A stretch of 49,334 bases of DNA from Candidatus Chloroploca asiatica (lineage in GTDB: Bacteria > Chloroflexota > Chloroflexia > Chloroflexales > Chloroflexaceae). A model generated the notes under the pieces. The model did no database searches. It saw only the letters and a program-made list of their open reading frames with translations, and was not told the origin of the DNA. The position numbers and the translations under genes were made by a program. Location: positions 1 through 49,334 of the forward strand of contig NZ_LYXE01000101.1 of the NCBI RefSeq assembly GCF_002532075.1, written 5' to 3'. How positions within the stretch are numbered: position 1 is the stretch's first letter; the number at the start of each line of letters is the position of its first letter. Positions 8,911 to 16,829 of the stretch are shown piece by piece.

Positions 8911-8940
8911 ATTATAGGCAAGGTTGGTTGTTTCTGTCAA
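8911..8940 (-). promoter_or_regulatory. Consensus promoter of the regulator-transporter-amidohydrolase operon
   Basis: On the minus strand TTGACA (8940-8935) and TATAAT (8916-8911) are both perfect and are separated by 18 bases. It is the only promoter seen here with an ideal -35. MerR-type activators often act on promoters with over-long spacers (19-20 bases); 18 is borderline. The leader to the ATG at 8865 is ~39 bases and AT-rich. Confidence 0.8.
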
Positions 8941-8957
8941 TTGCATTGAGATTTTTT

Positions 8958-9004
8958 TTCGCTCGTGGAAAAAGCCAGCTTAGCTGGCTTTTTCCACGAG
9001 CGAA
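8958..9004. terminator. Perfect 23-bp palindrome after glcE
   Basis: 8958-8980 is the exact reverse complement of 8982-9004 around one central base. The inner part, an A-run then GCCAGC and its mirror ending in a T-run, has the form of a bidirectional intrinsic terminator. It lies 47 bases past the glcE stop and upstream of the regulator's promoter, so it insulates the two minus-strand operons. Confidence 0.75.
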
Positions 9005-9050
9005 GGGCGAGGGCCGGGTGTTTCGATAGCGAAGGGAAAGGGCCGGGGGG

Positions 9051-10352
9051 TTAGACGACGTAGCGCCCTGGATTGAGGCGGTTGGTCGGGTCAAACTGGT
9101 GTTTGATCCTCCGCATGACTTCAACGGTTGTGGGTGGTTGGCCCCAGGCTGGCATTTCGCGGCGCAGGTGGAGTGGGCCGCCGAGGACGGCGGTGGTGGG
9201 TTGATGGGCATACAAACGGTTGTGCCAGGTGCGGAGTTGTTCATCGTTGCCGCGTGCGCGGAGGTAGGCAACCCCATTCAATGACCGCGCACTCACGGTC
9301 AGGGTGATACCAAGTTCGTGGGCGGTGGTGCGTGCCCTGGTCAGGGCGAGGGCCAGTTGACTGGGGAGGGTCGTGAGTCGGATGACCAGTTCATCATCGG
9401 CGACGGTGGCAGTTTGGGGCAGATCATTGAGTTGTGCCCAGAGTTGGCGATGGGCCTCATCGTGCAGGGGATAGGCTTGTCCCCCGGCCTGTGCGGTACG
9501 CGCTGTTAGCTCGTGCAGATGGCGTTCGACGGCGGCGGATAAGCCTTCGGTGCGCAGGGCGACCTGGATGGTGCTGTTGGTAAAGGGCGCAAACGTGAGC
9601 CCCTCGACATATTCGAGCGCCATCGGGGTCAACTGACTTATTCGGACGCCCTCGATCAACTGAAAGGCCTGTTCTGGTGTGGCAAAAGAGCAGAGGAGGC
9701 TGGCCTCGGCATTGGGCCGAGGGATGAGTTTGAAGTTGGCGGCCACGATGATGGCGAGGGTGCCCAGGCTGCCGGTGTAGAGCTTCATCAGGTCGTAGCC
9801 ACTGACATTCTTGACGGTCATCCCACCGGCCTTGCTGATGCGCCCGCTTGCCTCGACCACCTGGACACCAAGGAGGAGATCGCGACTGGTGCCGTAGCCC
9901 AGGCGGCGAGGCCCGTCCATCGCAGTGGCGAGGAGGCCACCGATGGTACTCTGGTGGGGCAAAGGCACATCAAGCGGGAACATCTGGCCATTGTCGGCGA
10001 GCGTTGCGTTGAGCGCGGCGGCGGTCATGCCTGCTTGAAGCGAAATAGTCAGATCATCGGGCTCATAGATCAAGACCTGATTGAGGCGTGTGGTGCGCAC
10101 GACCACGACATTGGTACTGGCGACTGGTGCGCCCCAGGCCTGGCGTGTGCCGCCCCCATAGGGAACAACCGTCATGCCTTCAGCGGCAACAGCGGCGACG
10201 ACCTGGGCGACTTCCTCCACTGAACCTGGCTCAACGACGAGGGCGGGAACCTGATGGTGGAGGGCAAACGGAGCGCAAGCTGCGGGGTCTTCCCGGAGAT
10301 GGGCCTCACCAACAAGTTCGGACAACTGGCGGGCAAGCAGTGCATGTGACAT
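9051..10352 (-). CDS. glcE: Glycolate oxidase FAD-binding subunit GlcE
   Basis: A 433-residue FAD-binding (PCMH/VAO fold) protein. The pyrophosphate loop is PYGGGTRQAWGAP (about residues 65-77), and the FAD-domain core includes STIGGLLATAMDGPRR and VKNVSGYDLMKLYTGSLGT, which is characteristic of GlcE. It is shorter than GlcD at its C-terminus, as in the family. GlcE works with GlcD and the iron-sulfur subunit GlcF to oxidise glycolate to glyoxylate and pass electrons to the quinone pool. I use the ATG at 10352 with GGGGAAACGA before it; a TTG 12 bases upstream is the alternative. It follows glcD after 39 bases. No glcF follows. Confidence 0.88.
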   Translation of the reverse strand: MSHALLARQLSELVGEAHLREDPAACAPFALHHQVPALVVEPGSVEEVAQVVAAVAAEGMTVVPYGGGTRQAWGAPVASTNVVVVRTTRLNQVLIYEPDDLTISLQAGMTAAALNATLADNGQMFPLDVPLPHQSTIGGLLATAMDGPRRLGYGTSRDLLLGVQVVEASGRISKAGGMTVKNVSGYDLMKLYTGSLGTLAIIVAANFKLIPRPNAEASLLCSFATPEQAFQLIEGVRISQLTPMALEYVEGLTFAPFTNSTIQVALRTEGLSAAVERHLHELTARTAQAGGQAYPLHDEAHRQLWAQLNDLPQTATVADDELVIRLTTLPSQLALALTRARTTAHELGITLTVSARSLNGVAYLRARGNDEQLRTWHNRLYAHQPTTAVLGGPLHLRREMPAWGQPPTTVEVMRRIKHQFDPTNRLNPGRYVV

Positions 10353-10391
10353 TCGTTTCCCCAATTTTGTATCAGGAGTGGGCCAACCAAG

Positions 10392-11837
10392 CTAGGCAAC
10401 GTCACGATCGGCGAAGGCCATGGAGTGGCGTTGTTCGGCGAGATCGCGTGCGTTCTGGGTTTTAGGGAAGATTTTGCCGGGGTTGAAACGACCCTCGGGA
10501 TCGAAGCCCTGGTGGAGGGCGGCCATTGCGGCGAGATCGTCTTGATTGAAGAGGTAGGGCATAAACTCCTGTTTTTCCACACCGATGCCGTGTTCGCCGC
10601 TGATCACCCCGCCCTGTTCAATGCTGATGAGCATCATACGATTGACGGCCTGGAGGGCGCGTTCATTCTGGTCGGGATCGCGCCGGTCGAAGAGGATAAT
10701 CGGGTGAAGATTGCCATCGCCGGCGTGGAAGACATTGGCGACCGGTAGATTCAACTCTTGGGCGATCTGGGCGACCTCCTCCATCATTTTGGGGAGGCGG
10801 GTACGCGGAACAACCGTATCAACGAGGTGGTAGGTTGGGGCAAGGCGGCCCATAGCGCCGAAGGCATTTTTGCGGGCAGACCAGACGCGCACCTGTTCGG
10901 CGGGGGTACGAGCGGGGCGGACATCAAGGGCACCATTTGACCAGCAGATCGCCACAATATCATTCAGCAGTTCATCGAGGCCGTCGGTGACCCCATCAAC
11001 TTCTACAATCAGCAGGGCGCCAGCCTCATCGGGCATGCCGAGGCGATACATAGTATTGACCGCCTTGATCGCCAGGCGATCCATGATTTCGAGGGCGGCG
11101 GGCAAGAGTCCGCGGGCGATCACCTGGGAGACGGTACTGGTTGCCCCGGCGATAGTAGGATAGAGGGCGAGCACAACGCGGATCGCCTCGGGCAACCGGG
11201 TAAGGCGCAACCAGGTTGCGGTCACGATCCCGAAGGTACCTTCAGAGCCATTGATCACCCCGGTCAAATCATAGCCAGCGCAATCAGGTGTACCGTCCCC
11301 TGTCCAGATCACCGAACCATCGGCGAGCACCATTTCGACACCGAGCACGTGGTTGGTGGTCACGCCATATTTGAGGCAGTGGGGGCCACCGCTGTTATTC
11401 GCGATATTGCCACCGATGGTGCATGCTTTTTGCGAAGAGGGATCGGGAGCGAAATGGTACCCTGAGAGCGTAAGGTACTGGGTCAACTCCCAATTGATGA
11501 CCCCTGGTTGGACAAGCACGCGCCCATTGGGGAGATCGAGTTCAAGGATTTGACTCATGCGGGAGGTGCCAATAATGATTCCGCCGTGCATCGGGGTTGC
11601 CCCGCCGGAGAGGCCGGTACCGGCCCCACGGGGAACCACAGGAACGTCGTGCTGCGCGGCCAGGCGCACGATTGCGCTGACCTGTTCAGTTGAAGTAGGG
11701 AGCACGACGACGTGTGGGGCGTGAGTATCCATAACACACCCATCGGCATCATAGGTCATCAAGGCATCAGGATCGGTGACGACACCAGTGACACCGACAA
11801 TCTGCTTTAGCTCAGCGATCAACCGGGTAGGTTCCAT
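10392..11837 (-). CDS. glcD: Glycolate oxidase subunit GlcD (FAD-linked oxidase)
   Basis: A 481-residue flavoprotein of the GlcD/D-lactate dehydrogenase family. The N-terminal FAD domain has PRGAGTGLSGGATP (about residues 70-83), DPSSQKACTIGGNIANNSGG and KYGVTTNHVLG. The C-terminal FAD-oxidase domain ends with NVFHAGDGNLHP and GGVISGEHGIGVEKQEFM, which line the substrate pocket in this family. A D-lactate dehydrogenase is possible by fold, but pairing with GlcE favours glycolate oxidation. GGAGGAATAAGGT precedes the ATG, and an extended -10 promoter lies ~100 bases upstream. It is the first gene of the operon. Confidence 0.92.
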   Translation of the reverse strand: MEPTRLIAELKQIVGVTGVVTDPDALMTYDADGCVMDTHAPHVVVLPTSTEQVSAIVRLAAQHDVPVVPRGAGTGLSGGATPMHGGIIIGTSRMSQILELDLPNGRVLVQPGVINWELTQYLTLSGYHFAPDPSSQKACTIGGNIANNSGGPHCLKYGVTTNHVLGVEMVLADGSVIWTGDGTPDCAGYDLTGVINGSEGTFGIVTATWLRLTRLPEAIRVVLALYPTIAGATSTVSQVIARGLLPAALEIMDRLAIKAVNTMYRLGMPDEAGALLIVEVDGVTDGLDELLNDIVAICWSNGALDVRPARTPAEQVRVWSARKNAFGAMGRLAPTYHLVDTVVPRTRLPKMMEEVAQIAQELNLPVANVFHAGDGNLHPIILFDRRDPDQNERALQAVNRMMLISIEQGGVISGEHGIGVEKQEFMPYLFNQDDLAAMAALHQGFDPEGRFNPGKIFPKTQNARDLAEQRHSMAFADRDVA

Positions 11838-11933
11838 ACCTTATTCCTCCAAGAAGGGCAACAATGCGCTTCGCCAGCCCTGGTGTCAGGGCTAAAAGCT
11901 ATGCTTGTGATGCTAAGACAAGGATAGAGCTGA

Positions 11934-11942
11934 ATTGTACCA
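11934..11942 (-). promoter_or_regulatory. Extended -10 promoter for glcDE
   Basis: Reading on the minus strand, TGGTACAAT combines a TGn extension with a one-mismatch -10. The predicted start is near 11927, leaving a ~90-base leader with a strong GGAGG before glcD. No good -35 is seen. The identical nonamer precedes rarA at 40911-40919. Confidence 0.5.
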
Positions 11943-12077
11943 TAGCCAGAGGCTTACGTTCATCGGCGGCGCGTTACGCCCTTAGGGCGATTGCATTATA
12001 CGAAACCGGATGCAAACATACGCGCTCTGTGGCAGCATGTGCATGCAACCAGCGGCGCAAACGGCGGCCCCCGGCAA

Positions 12078-12144
12078 CACCAGGGCACCCGCAAGGGGTG
12101 CCCCTACAGGCGGGGTACGGGCACCCCTTGCGGGTGCCCTGGTG
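12078..12144. repeat. 26-bp perfect inverted repeat, GC-rich palindromic element
   Basis: 12078-12103 and 12119-12144 are exact reverse complements around a 15-base loop. The arm consists of CACCAGGGCACCCGCAAGG and its continuation. It is not adjacent to a stop codon (the nearest genes are 240 and 174 bases away), so it looks like a mobile or REP-type intergenic repeat, not a terminator. Confidence 0.75.
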
Positions 12145-12317
12145 GGGTGCATACACGGAAGATGCAATCGCCCTGGTTACGCCTCTCCTAGTTCTTTTCG
12201 CCTAGCTGCACCATCTGCTGTTGAGGCAAGGGCAATTAGCCTCGTGCGCTGATGGCAAGGCCGGGTGTAACCAGTATGCTTGGGGACAGGATATGGTTGA
12301 AACCGAAAAAGGAGTCT

Positions 12318-12611
12318 ATGATGTGCCGTATTCAGGAGCAGACGCGAACTTCCCGTTACCCGGCTGAGGGTGAGACGGTGCAATTGGGGGCATTGGAAGG
12401 GACGAGTCGGCAGTGTGCGGGGCGTTTCCCGTGGTGGATGCTCTGGGTCGCCTGGCCGTTCTTTTTCCTGGTGAAGGGCTCGTGGCATATCGCAAGCCCG
12501 CTGGTAGCGTGGCTTGGGGAGCCGTTGGTGTTGACGGTGACGCCGTTGCCATTATTGCTGGTTGCGATGGGGCTTGCGGTGCTGGTGATTGATCGCGTGC
12601 GGCGGGGATAG
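12318..12611 (+). CDS. Small membrane protein of unknown function
   Basis: A 97-residue protein. The first ~38 residues are polar. Two hydrophobic segments follow (about 40-57, rich in Trp and Phe, and 70-90), ending in a positively charged VIDRVRRG tail. The start is favoured by AAGGAG seven bases before the ATG at 12318; a second ATG follows immediately. No family was recognised. It precedes the DUF4188 gene by 56 bases with a GC-rich hairpin between them, so co-transcription is possible. Coding status rests on the ribosome-binding site and the membrane pattern only. Confidence 0.5.
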   Translation: MMCRIQEQTRTSRYPAEGETVQLGALEGTSRQCAGRFPWWMLWVAWPFFFLVKGSWHIASPLVAWLGEPLVLTVTPLPLLLVAMGLAVLVIDRVRRG

Positions 12612-12637
12612 GGGCACGGCGGCGCCGTGCCCGTACG
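12612..12637. repeat. GC-rich palindromic repeat, GGGCACGGC type
   Basis: GGGCACGGC (12612-12620) pairs with GCCGTGCCC (12624-12632), followed by GTACG. The same GCCGTGCCCGTACG core occurs twice at 39027-39070, and related GGCACGG/GCCCGTGCCC sequence forms the array at 40790-40905. It begins right after the stop of the small membrane-protein gene. Confidence 0.65.
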
Positions 12638-12667
12638 GGGGGGGCTGAGATAGAAGAGGGATGCGCA

Positions 12668-13174
12668 ATGGCTACTATATCGGCACAACCGATGACGGCG
12701 GAACTTGAGGGTGAGTTTGTGGTGTTTCTGATTGGGATGCGGATCAATCAGTGGTGGAATGTGCCAGCCTGGTTACCGGCATTTTTGGCGATGCCGCGGA
12801 TGTTGCGTGAATTGCAGGCGCAACCTGAGTTGGGTTTTCTTGGTTCGATCGGGATGTTGCCAGTGATGGTACAGTATTGGCGCTCGTTTGAGCATCTGGA
12901 GGCGTATGCCCGTAGTCGTGAGCATGCGCATCTGCCGGCGTGGCAGGCTTTTCAGCAGCGGGTGCGCAAGAGTGGCGGTGCCGTGGGAATTTGGCACGAG
13001 ACTTATCGGGTGACGCCCGGCAATTATGAGACGCTTTATGCCGGGGTTCCCGCGCTTGGCCTGGGCAAAGCTGGTCGTTTGACGCCGGTGGTGCGCGGCA
13101 AGCAGAGCGCCCGGGCGCGGATGGGGCAGGAGGTGCATACGGTTGTTGAGGCCGATGGGGGGTCATTGTTATAA
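12668..13174 (+). CDS. DUF4188 domain protein
   Basis: A 168-residue protein matching the DUF4188 family across its length: FVVFLIGMRINQWW (about residues 18-31), GSIGMLPVMVQYWRSFEHLEAY, HLPAWQAF and ETYRVTPGNYETLYAG. The family has a dimeric alpha/beta-barrel (monooxygenase-like) fold. Members have been described beside phenylacetaldoxime dehydratase-like genes, but no activity is established. GAAGAGGG lies seven bases before the ATG. The promoter of the downstream two-component genes overlaps its stop codon, so the two units are separately started although they point the same way. Confidence 0.82.
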   Translation: MATISAQPMTAELEGEFVVFLIGMRINQWWNVPAWLPAFLAMPRMLRELQAQPELGFLGSIGMLPVMVQYWRSFEHLEAYARSREHAHLPAWQAFQQRVRKSGGAVGIWHETYRVTPGNYETLYAGVPALGLGKAGRLTPVVRGKQSARARMGQEVHTVVEADGGSLL

Positions 13175-13175
13175 T
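13146..13175 (+). promoter_or_regulatory. Promoter for the two-component system, overlapping a stop codon
   Basis: TGTTATAAT (13167-13175) is an extended -10 whose hexamer 13170-13175 contains the TAA of the DUF4188 gene. TTGAGG at 13146-13151 is a possible -35 with an 18-base spacer. The leader to the kinase is ~150 bases. Confidence 0.55.
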
Positions 13176-13257
13176 GGGGATGAGGCCCACTTCCCCAACC
13201 CTCGCCCGCTGGAGGTTGAAGGGCAATACCTTGCAAAGAAGGCGGTTTTTTTGACAC

Positions 13258-13277
13258 AAAGGCGCAAAGGCGCAAAG
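13258..13277 (+). repeat. Short tandem repeat, AAAGGCGC unit
   Basis: Two and a half copies of the 8-base unit AAAGGCGC stand upstream of the histidine kinase gene, inside its leader. Nothing in the sequence indicates a function. Confidence 0.5.
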
Positions 13278-13335
13278 CTGTGTGGAGATGGATCAAACAA
13301 ACCCAATCGGGCGCACAGGAGAGTTTAGGTTGTCT

Positions 13336-14586
13336 ATGGTTGCAGAGAAGATGCGGCCTGATGATCCCTTGTTTGATCATCAGGATGTTATCCCCCATCG
13401 AAGTGCGCTGAATATGTCGGGGGTGCTGGCTGCGCTGGTGAGCGTTGGTTTGCCGTTGACAACCGGGGTGATCGAGGGATGGTCGTTGCTGCGGATGGTG
13501 GCCTATCTGGTGCTGGCGGCTGGCTTTCTTGGCCTCGTGATGGGCTATCTGCTCTGGTCGCGGATCACGTGCTGGGCGAACAGACGGATCGGGCTCTTTT
13601 TGACGCTCAGTGGACTTGCGGGTGCGGGGTTGCTTGTCATAAGCGGCGAGCATCGGACGCAGCCGCTGGCGTTGACGGTGCCGTTGGTGATTGCGGTGCT
13701 TAGCCTTTCTCCCCGTCAGGCAAGTTGGGTGGGTGTGAGCTACCTGATGCTCATCCTGGGTGGGCTCTGGTTGGGTGGGGTCAGAGTTTCTGAGGTGCTC
13801 TTTACATCGGTAGCGATCTACGCCTCGATCTTTCTTTTTATGTATGCGGTCGTGCAAATTGCATTGAGTCAGGCGCGACAACGGCAACAGGCGACGGCAC
13901 TGGCAGATGAGAATGCGCGTCTGGCGCGTGAGGCGGGTGCTGCGGCGACGCTTGCCGAGCGCAACCGGATTGCTCGTGAGTTGCACGATACGATTGCCCA
14001 GGGGTTGACTGCGATCACGATGCAACTTGAGGCGGCGCAGCGAGCTTTTGAGCGTGACCCCGAACGGGCGCGTGTGCGGCTGGCGCGTGCTCACGAACTG
14101 GCTCGCACGACGCTTGGCGATGTGCGTCGGAGTGTCTGGACGCTCGCTGAGACTTCGCTTTCTGACCAGCAGATTGATTTTGTTTTGCAACAACAGGCAT
14201 GCCAGTTTCAAGACCGGACTGGCATTGCGACGACGTGGATCTATGCTGGCCCAGGGCTTGCGTTGCCACCTGAGCAGGCTGAGCAGGTGGCACGCATTGT
14301 GCAAGAGGCTCTGGTGAATATCGAGAAACATGCATACGCCAGGCATGTTGAAGTGGGCCTCGATTCTGATGAGGCGGTGTATCGGGTCTGGGTACGTGAT
14401 GATGGCGTTGGGTTTGATGCGGCGCTGCCAATTGCGAGCACGCATGGGGGCGGCTTCGGGTTGATCAGCTTGCGCGAGCGAGCGCGGCTTGCGGGCGGCG
14501 ATCTCCACCTTGCGAGTCGTGTAGGCGGCGGCACGACGTTGAGCCTGATCCTTCCGGTAGATCAGAAACGAGATGAAGAACGATGA
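13336..14586 (+). CDS. Sensor histidine kinase, NarL/DegS type (HisKA_3)
   Basis: A membrane histidine kinase of ~416 residues. About six hydrophobic segments fill residues 25-180 with no recognisable extracellular domain. Then come a short coiled coil, the HisKA_3 box with ARELHDTIAQGLTAI (phospho-acceptor His), and a HATPase_c domain with VRDDGVGFD and GGGFGLISLRERARLAGG. It should phosphorylate the response regulator whose gene overlaps its last four bases (ATGA). AGGAG at 13317-13321 suits either the TTG at 13330 or the ATG at 13336; I took the ATG. A GTG at 13282 is also in frame. The signal is unknown. Confidence 0.88.
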   Translation: MVAEKMRPDDPLFDHQDVIPHRSALNMSGVLAALVSVGLPLTTGVIEGWSLLRMVAYLVLAAGFLGLVMGYLLWSRITCWANRRIGLFLTLSGLAGAGLLVISGEHRTQPLALTVPLVIAVLSLSPRQASWVGVSYLMLILGGLWLGGVRVSEVLFTSVAIYASIFLFMYAVVQIALSQARQRQQATALADENARLAREAGAAATLAERNRIARELHDTIAQGLTAITMQLEAAQRAFERDPERARVRLARAHELARTTLGDVRRSVWTLAETSLSDQQIDFVLQQQACQFQDRTGIATTWIYAGPGLALPPEQAEQVARIVQEALVNIEKHAYARHVEVGLDSDEAVYRVWVRDDGVGFDAALPIASTHGGGFGLISLRERARLAGGDLHLASRVGGGTTLSLILPVDQKRDEER

Positions 14587-15221
14587 GCACGGCGACACCG
14601 ATTCGTATTTTGATCGTGGAAGACCAACGCATTGTTCGTGAAGGCTTGCGCGCCCTGTTGGAGGATGAGACGGTGGTGTGCTTGGTAGGCGAGGCGGCGC
14701 ATGGTGAAGCTGCGGTTGCGCAGTACGAGGCCTTGCGTCCTGATGTGGTCTTGATGGATCTGCAGATGCCGGGGATGGACGGGGCCGAGGCGACGCGGCG
14801 GATACGTGCGCTCGATCCACAGGCGCGGGTGCTGGTGTTGACGACGTATGCGACCGACGAATTTATTTTTGCGGCGCTGCGAGCCGGGGCGAAAGGCTAC
14901 CTGCTCAAAGATGCCTCGGCGGACGAATTGATCGCGGCGATTCAGGCGATCTATGCTGGACAGACGCAGTTATCGCCTGCGGTTGCGGCGCGACTCGTCG
15001 CGGGCGTTGGTGGGGGTGGCCCCGAGCCACTGACCGCCCGTGAACTCGATGTGCTGACCTTGATCGGGCGGGGGCAGAGCAACGATGCCATTGCTGTCAC
15101 ACTCAATATTTCGCCGCGCACCGTCAAAGTGCATGTACAGAATATTCTTGGCAAACTCAACGCCGCGAATCGCACCGAAGCGGTAGCGATTGCGGTGCGG
15201 CAGGGGGTTCTTTCGCTCTAA
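14583..15221 (+). CDS. NarL/FixJ-family response regulator
   Basis: A 212-residue regulator. The receiver domain occupies ~5-120, with the acidic pair in VEDQR, the phospho-acceptor Asp in VVLMDLQMPG, the Thr in VLTTYA and the Lys in YLLKDA. A LuxR-type helix-turn-helix covers ~147-207 (LTARELDVLTLIGRGQSN, SPRTVKVHVQNIL). It overlaps the kinase gene by ATGA, so the two are translationally coupled partners. Its target genes are unknown; the neighbouring DUF4188 and small membrane-protein genes are candidates by proximity only. Its stop codon lies inside the hairpin at 15214-15246. Confidence 0.93.
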   Translation: MSTATPIRILIVEDQRIVREGLRALLEDETVVCLVGEAAHGEAAVAQYEALRPDVVLMDLQMPGMDGAEATRRIRALDPQARVLVLTTYATDEFIFAALRAGAKGYLLKDASADELIAAIQAIYAGQTQLSPAVAARLVAGVGGGGPEPLTARELDVLTLIGRGQSNDAIAVTLNISPRTVKVHVQNILGKLNAANRTEAVAIAVRQGVLSL

Positions 15222-15246
15222 GGCGTGCTCCGCACGCCTTAGAGCG
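15214..15246. terminator. Hairpin containing the response-regulator stop codon
   Basis: 15214-15228 pairs perfectly with 15232-15246 around the loop TCC. The TAA at 15219-15221 is part of the left arm. It also lies 26 bases past the end of the convergent PPOX gene, so it may stop both. There is no T-run on the plus strand. Confidence 0.7.
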
Positions 15247-15271
15247 GTTGGTGTGCTTCTCGCGCAGCGGA

Positions 15272-15652
15272 TTACGCGGGTACGACCTCGAGGATCACCG
15301 GGGTGATGCGGCGAATCTTCCAGAAGAAGCCAAAGGCACGGTACATCAAACCGTACTTTTGCTGGAGGACTTGATGACCGACAGTGCCCTCTTCGAAGGA
15401 GAGCACACGGGTTGTGCCTGCGACTTCTTCGCCGAGCACTTTGCCCCGCGCGTCGCTGGGTGCCAGCGTGACTTTGCCATTGTTGCGGATGCGTTTGACC
15501 TTCCCCGAATTGTCCTCCGTCACAATGTACATCCGCTCACCTTGCAGGGCGAACCAGACCGGGGTGGGGACGCCTTCACCACTCTTGCGGTAGGTGGTTA
15601 GGTTGAGATACTTGTGACCCTGTAGATAGGCAAACGCTGTTGACTCGGTCAT
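15272..15652 (-). CDS. PPOX-class (pyridoxamine 5'-phosphate oxidase fold) flavin/F420-type protein
   Basis: A 126-residue single-domain split-barrel protein. Typical features of the PPOX F420-dependent group are YLNLTTYRKSGEGVPTPVWF (about residues 15-34), the strand GERMYIVTEDNSGKVKRIRN and VTLAPSDARGKVLGEEV. Such proteins bind F420, FMN or heme; the cofactor cannot be fixed from sequence. I chose the ATG at 15652 because AGGAG lies ten bases upstream; the open frame to 15802 has no support. The short C-terminal stretch with YRAFGFFWKIRRITPV is less conserved. It is a single gene. Confidence 0.85.
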   Translation of the reverse strand: MTESTAFAYLQGHKYLNLTTYRKSGEGVPTPVWFALQGERMYIVTEDNSGKVKRIRNNGKVTLAPSDARGKVLGEEVAGTTRVLSFEEGTVGHQVLQQKYGLMYRAFGFFWKIRRITPVILEVVPA

Positions 15653-15808
15653 GATCTGGTGCTCCTTTGGTTGTCTTAATTGACATAAAACCTTTGACAT
15701 AGGCAGATTTCCAGGCCATTGGTTGCTGGCAACCTTTCTGCGCAGCTTACGTGCTGATGCAGGTAGCATACACTGTTCTGATTCAGGGTACATCAATGTC
15801 AAGGGCTA

Positions 15809-15817
15809 TGCTATCAT
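15809..15817 (+). promoter_or_regulatory. Extended -10 promoter for glutaminase
   Basis: TGCTATCAT is an extended -10 with one mismatch. Transcription would begin near 15824 and leave a ~43-base leader to the ATG at 15867. The position argues against any start upstream of it. Confidence 0.4.
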
Positions 15818-15866
15818 ACCTCAAGAGCGTAGGCTGCGTTTCTATCAAAAGAACTATGGGACGTTC

Positions 15867-16829
15867 ATGTTTATTTCGACTGGTCAATTGCCTGCTGATG
15901 CACAGGTTCAGGCGCTTGTTGATGAGGCGTATGCACAGTTTCGGGAGCGTGACGAAGGCGAGAATGCACAGCATTATCCGGCACTTGCCCGGGTCCCCCG
16001 TGATCTCTTTGGGATCTGTGTTGTCGGGGTCAATGGCAAGATCTATGCCGTTGGCGATGCCGAAGTCGAATTTACGATTATGAGTGTGGCCAAGCCGTTT
16101 GTGCTAGCGCTGGTTTGCCAGGCGCTTGGCCCCGAGGTGGTGCGCGAGAAGATCGGCGTCAATGCAACGGGTCTGCCTTTCAATTCGATCATGGCGCTTG
16201 AACTCCATGCACAACGCTTGACGAATCCGATGGTCAACACAGGTGCGCTGGCGGCAACCAGCCTGATCCCCGGGGCGACGGCGGAACTCAAATGGCAACA
16301 TATCCAGGAGGGGCTGTCGGCGTTTGCCGGGCGTTCCTTGACGGTGAACGAAGAGGTTTATGCATCGGCGTCGGCAAGCAATCACCGCAACCGCGGGCTA
16401 GCCGCGTTTCTCTGGGGCTACGACCGGCTCTATTTTGATGCGCCTGCGACGCTCGATCTTTATACGCGCCAGTCGTCACTCAATGTCACCACGAAAGATC
16501 TGGCGATCATGGGGGCGACGCTCGCTGATGGCGGGGTCAATCCGGTCACCGGGGTGCGGGTGATGGACGCAGGGGTGTGTCGGTATGTGCTGGCGGTGAT
16601 GGCGACGGCCGGGATGTACGAGACCTCGGGTGAATGGTTGTATGCGACGGGCTTGCCTGGCAAGAGTGGGGTTGGGGGCGGCATTCTCACGATCGCACCG
16701 GGCAAAGGTGGCTTGGGCACATTTGCGCCGCCGCTTGATGCGGCAGGCAACAGTGTCAAAGGTCAGCTTGTGGCGCACTTTCTTTCGGCGCAGCTTGGCC
16801 TCAATTTATTTGCATCGCAGCCTTTATGA
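15867..16829 (+). CDS. glsA: Glutaminase A
   Basis: A 320-residue glutaminase of the serine-dependent beta-lactamase-like fold, at the family length. The SxxK active-site motif is SVAKPF with Ser73 and Lys76. The flanking blocks FGICVVGVNGKIYAVGD, NPMVNTGALAA and the Gly-rich GKSGVGGGI match GlsA. It hydrolyses glutamine to glutamate and ammonia. The frame is open for 48 more codons upstream, but the ATG at 15867 gives the normal length and lies behind a plausible promoter. Its stop overlaps the start of the RNase H gene (ATGA), so the two are coupled despite unrelated roles. Confidence 0.93.
   Translation: MFISTGQLPADAQVQALVDEAYAQFRERDEGENAQHYPALARVPRDLFGICVVGVNGKIYAVGDAEVEFTIMSVAKPFVLALVCQALGPEVVREKIGVNATGLPFNSIMALELHAQRLTNPMVNTGALAATSLIPGATAELKWQHIQEGLSAFAGRSLTVNEEVYASASASNHRNRGLAAFLWGYDRLYFDAPATLDLYTRQSSLNVTTKDLAIMGATLADGGVNPVTGVRVMDAGVCRYVLAVMATAGMYETSGEWLYATGLPGKSGVGGGILTIAPGKGGLGTFAPPLDAAGNSVKGQLVAHFLSAQLGLNLFASQPL

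Larger units (their letters stand above)
11838..12317. other. Gene-free interval between glcD and the small membrane-protein gene
   Basis: This 480-base interval holds the glcD promoter (11934-11942, minus), the 26-bp GC-rich inverted repeat at 12078-12144, and otherwise low-information sequence. Several open frames cross it, but they arise from the repeat's composition and lack ribosome-binding sites. Nothing else was recognised. Confidence 0.6.

Noticed and set aside
13036-14820. 594-codon minus-strand frame opposite the histidine kinase
   Set aside because: It is very Arg/Pro/His/Ser-rich, crosses two real genes and promoters on the plus strand, and has no family features.
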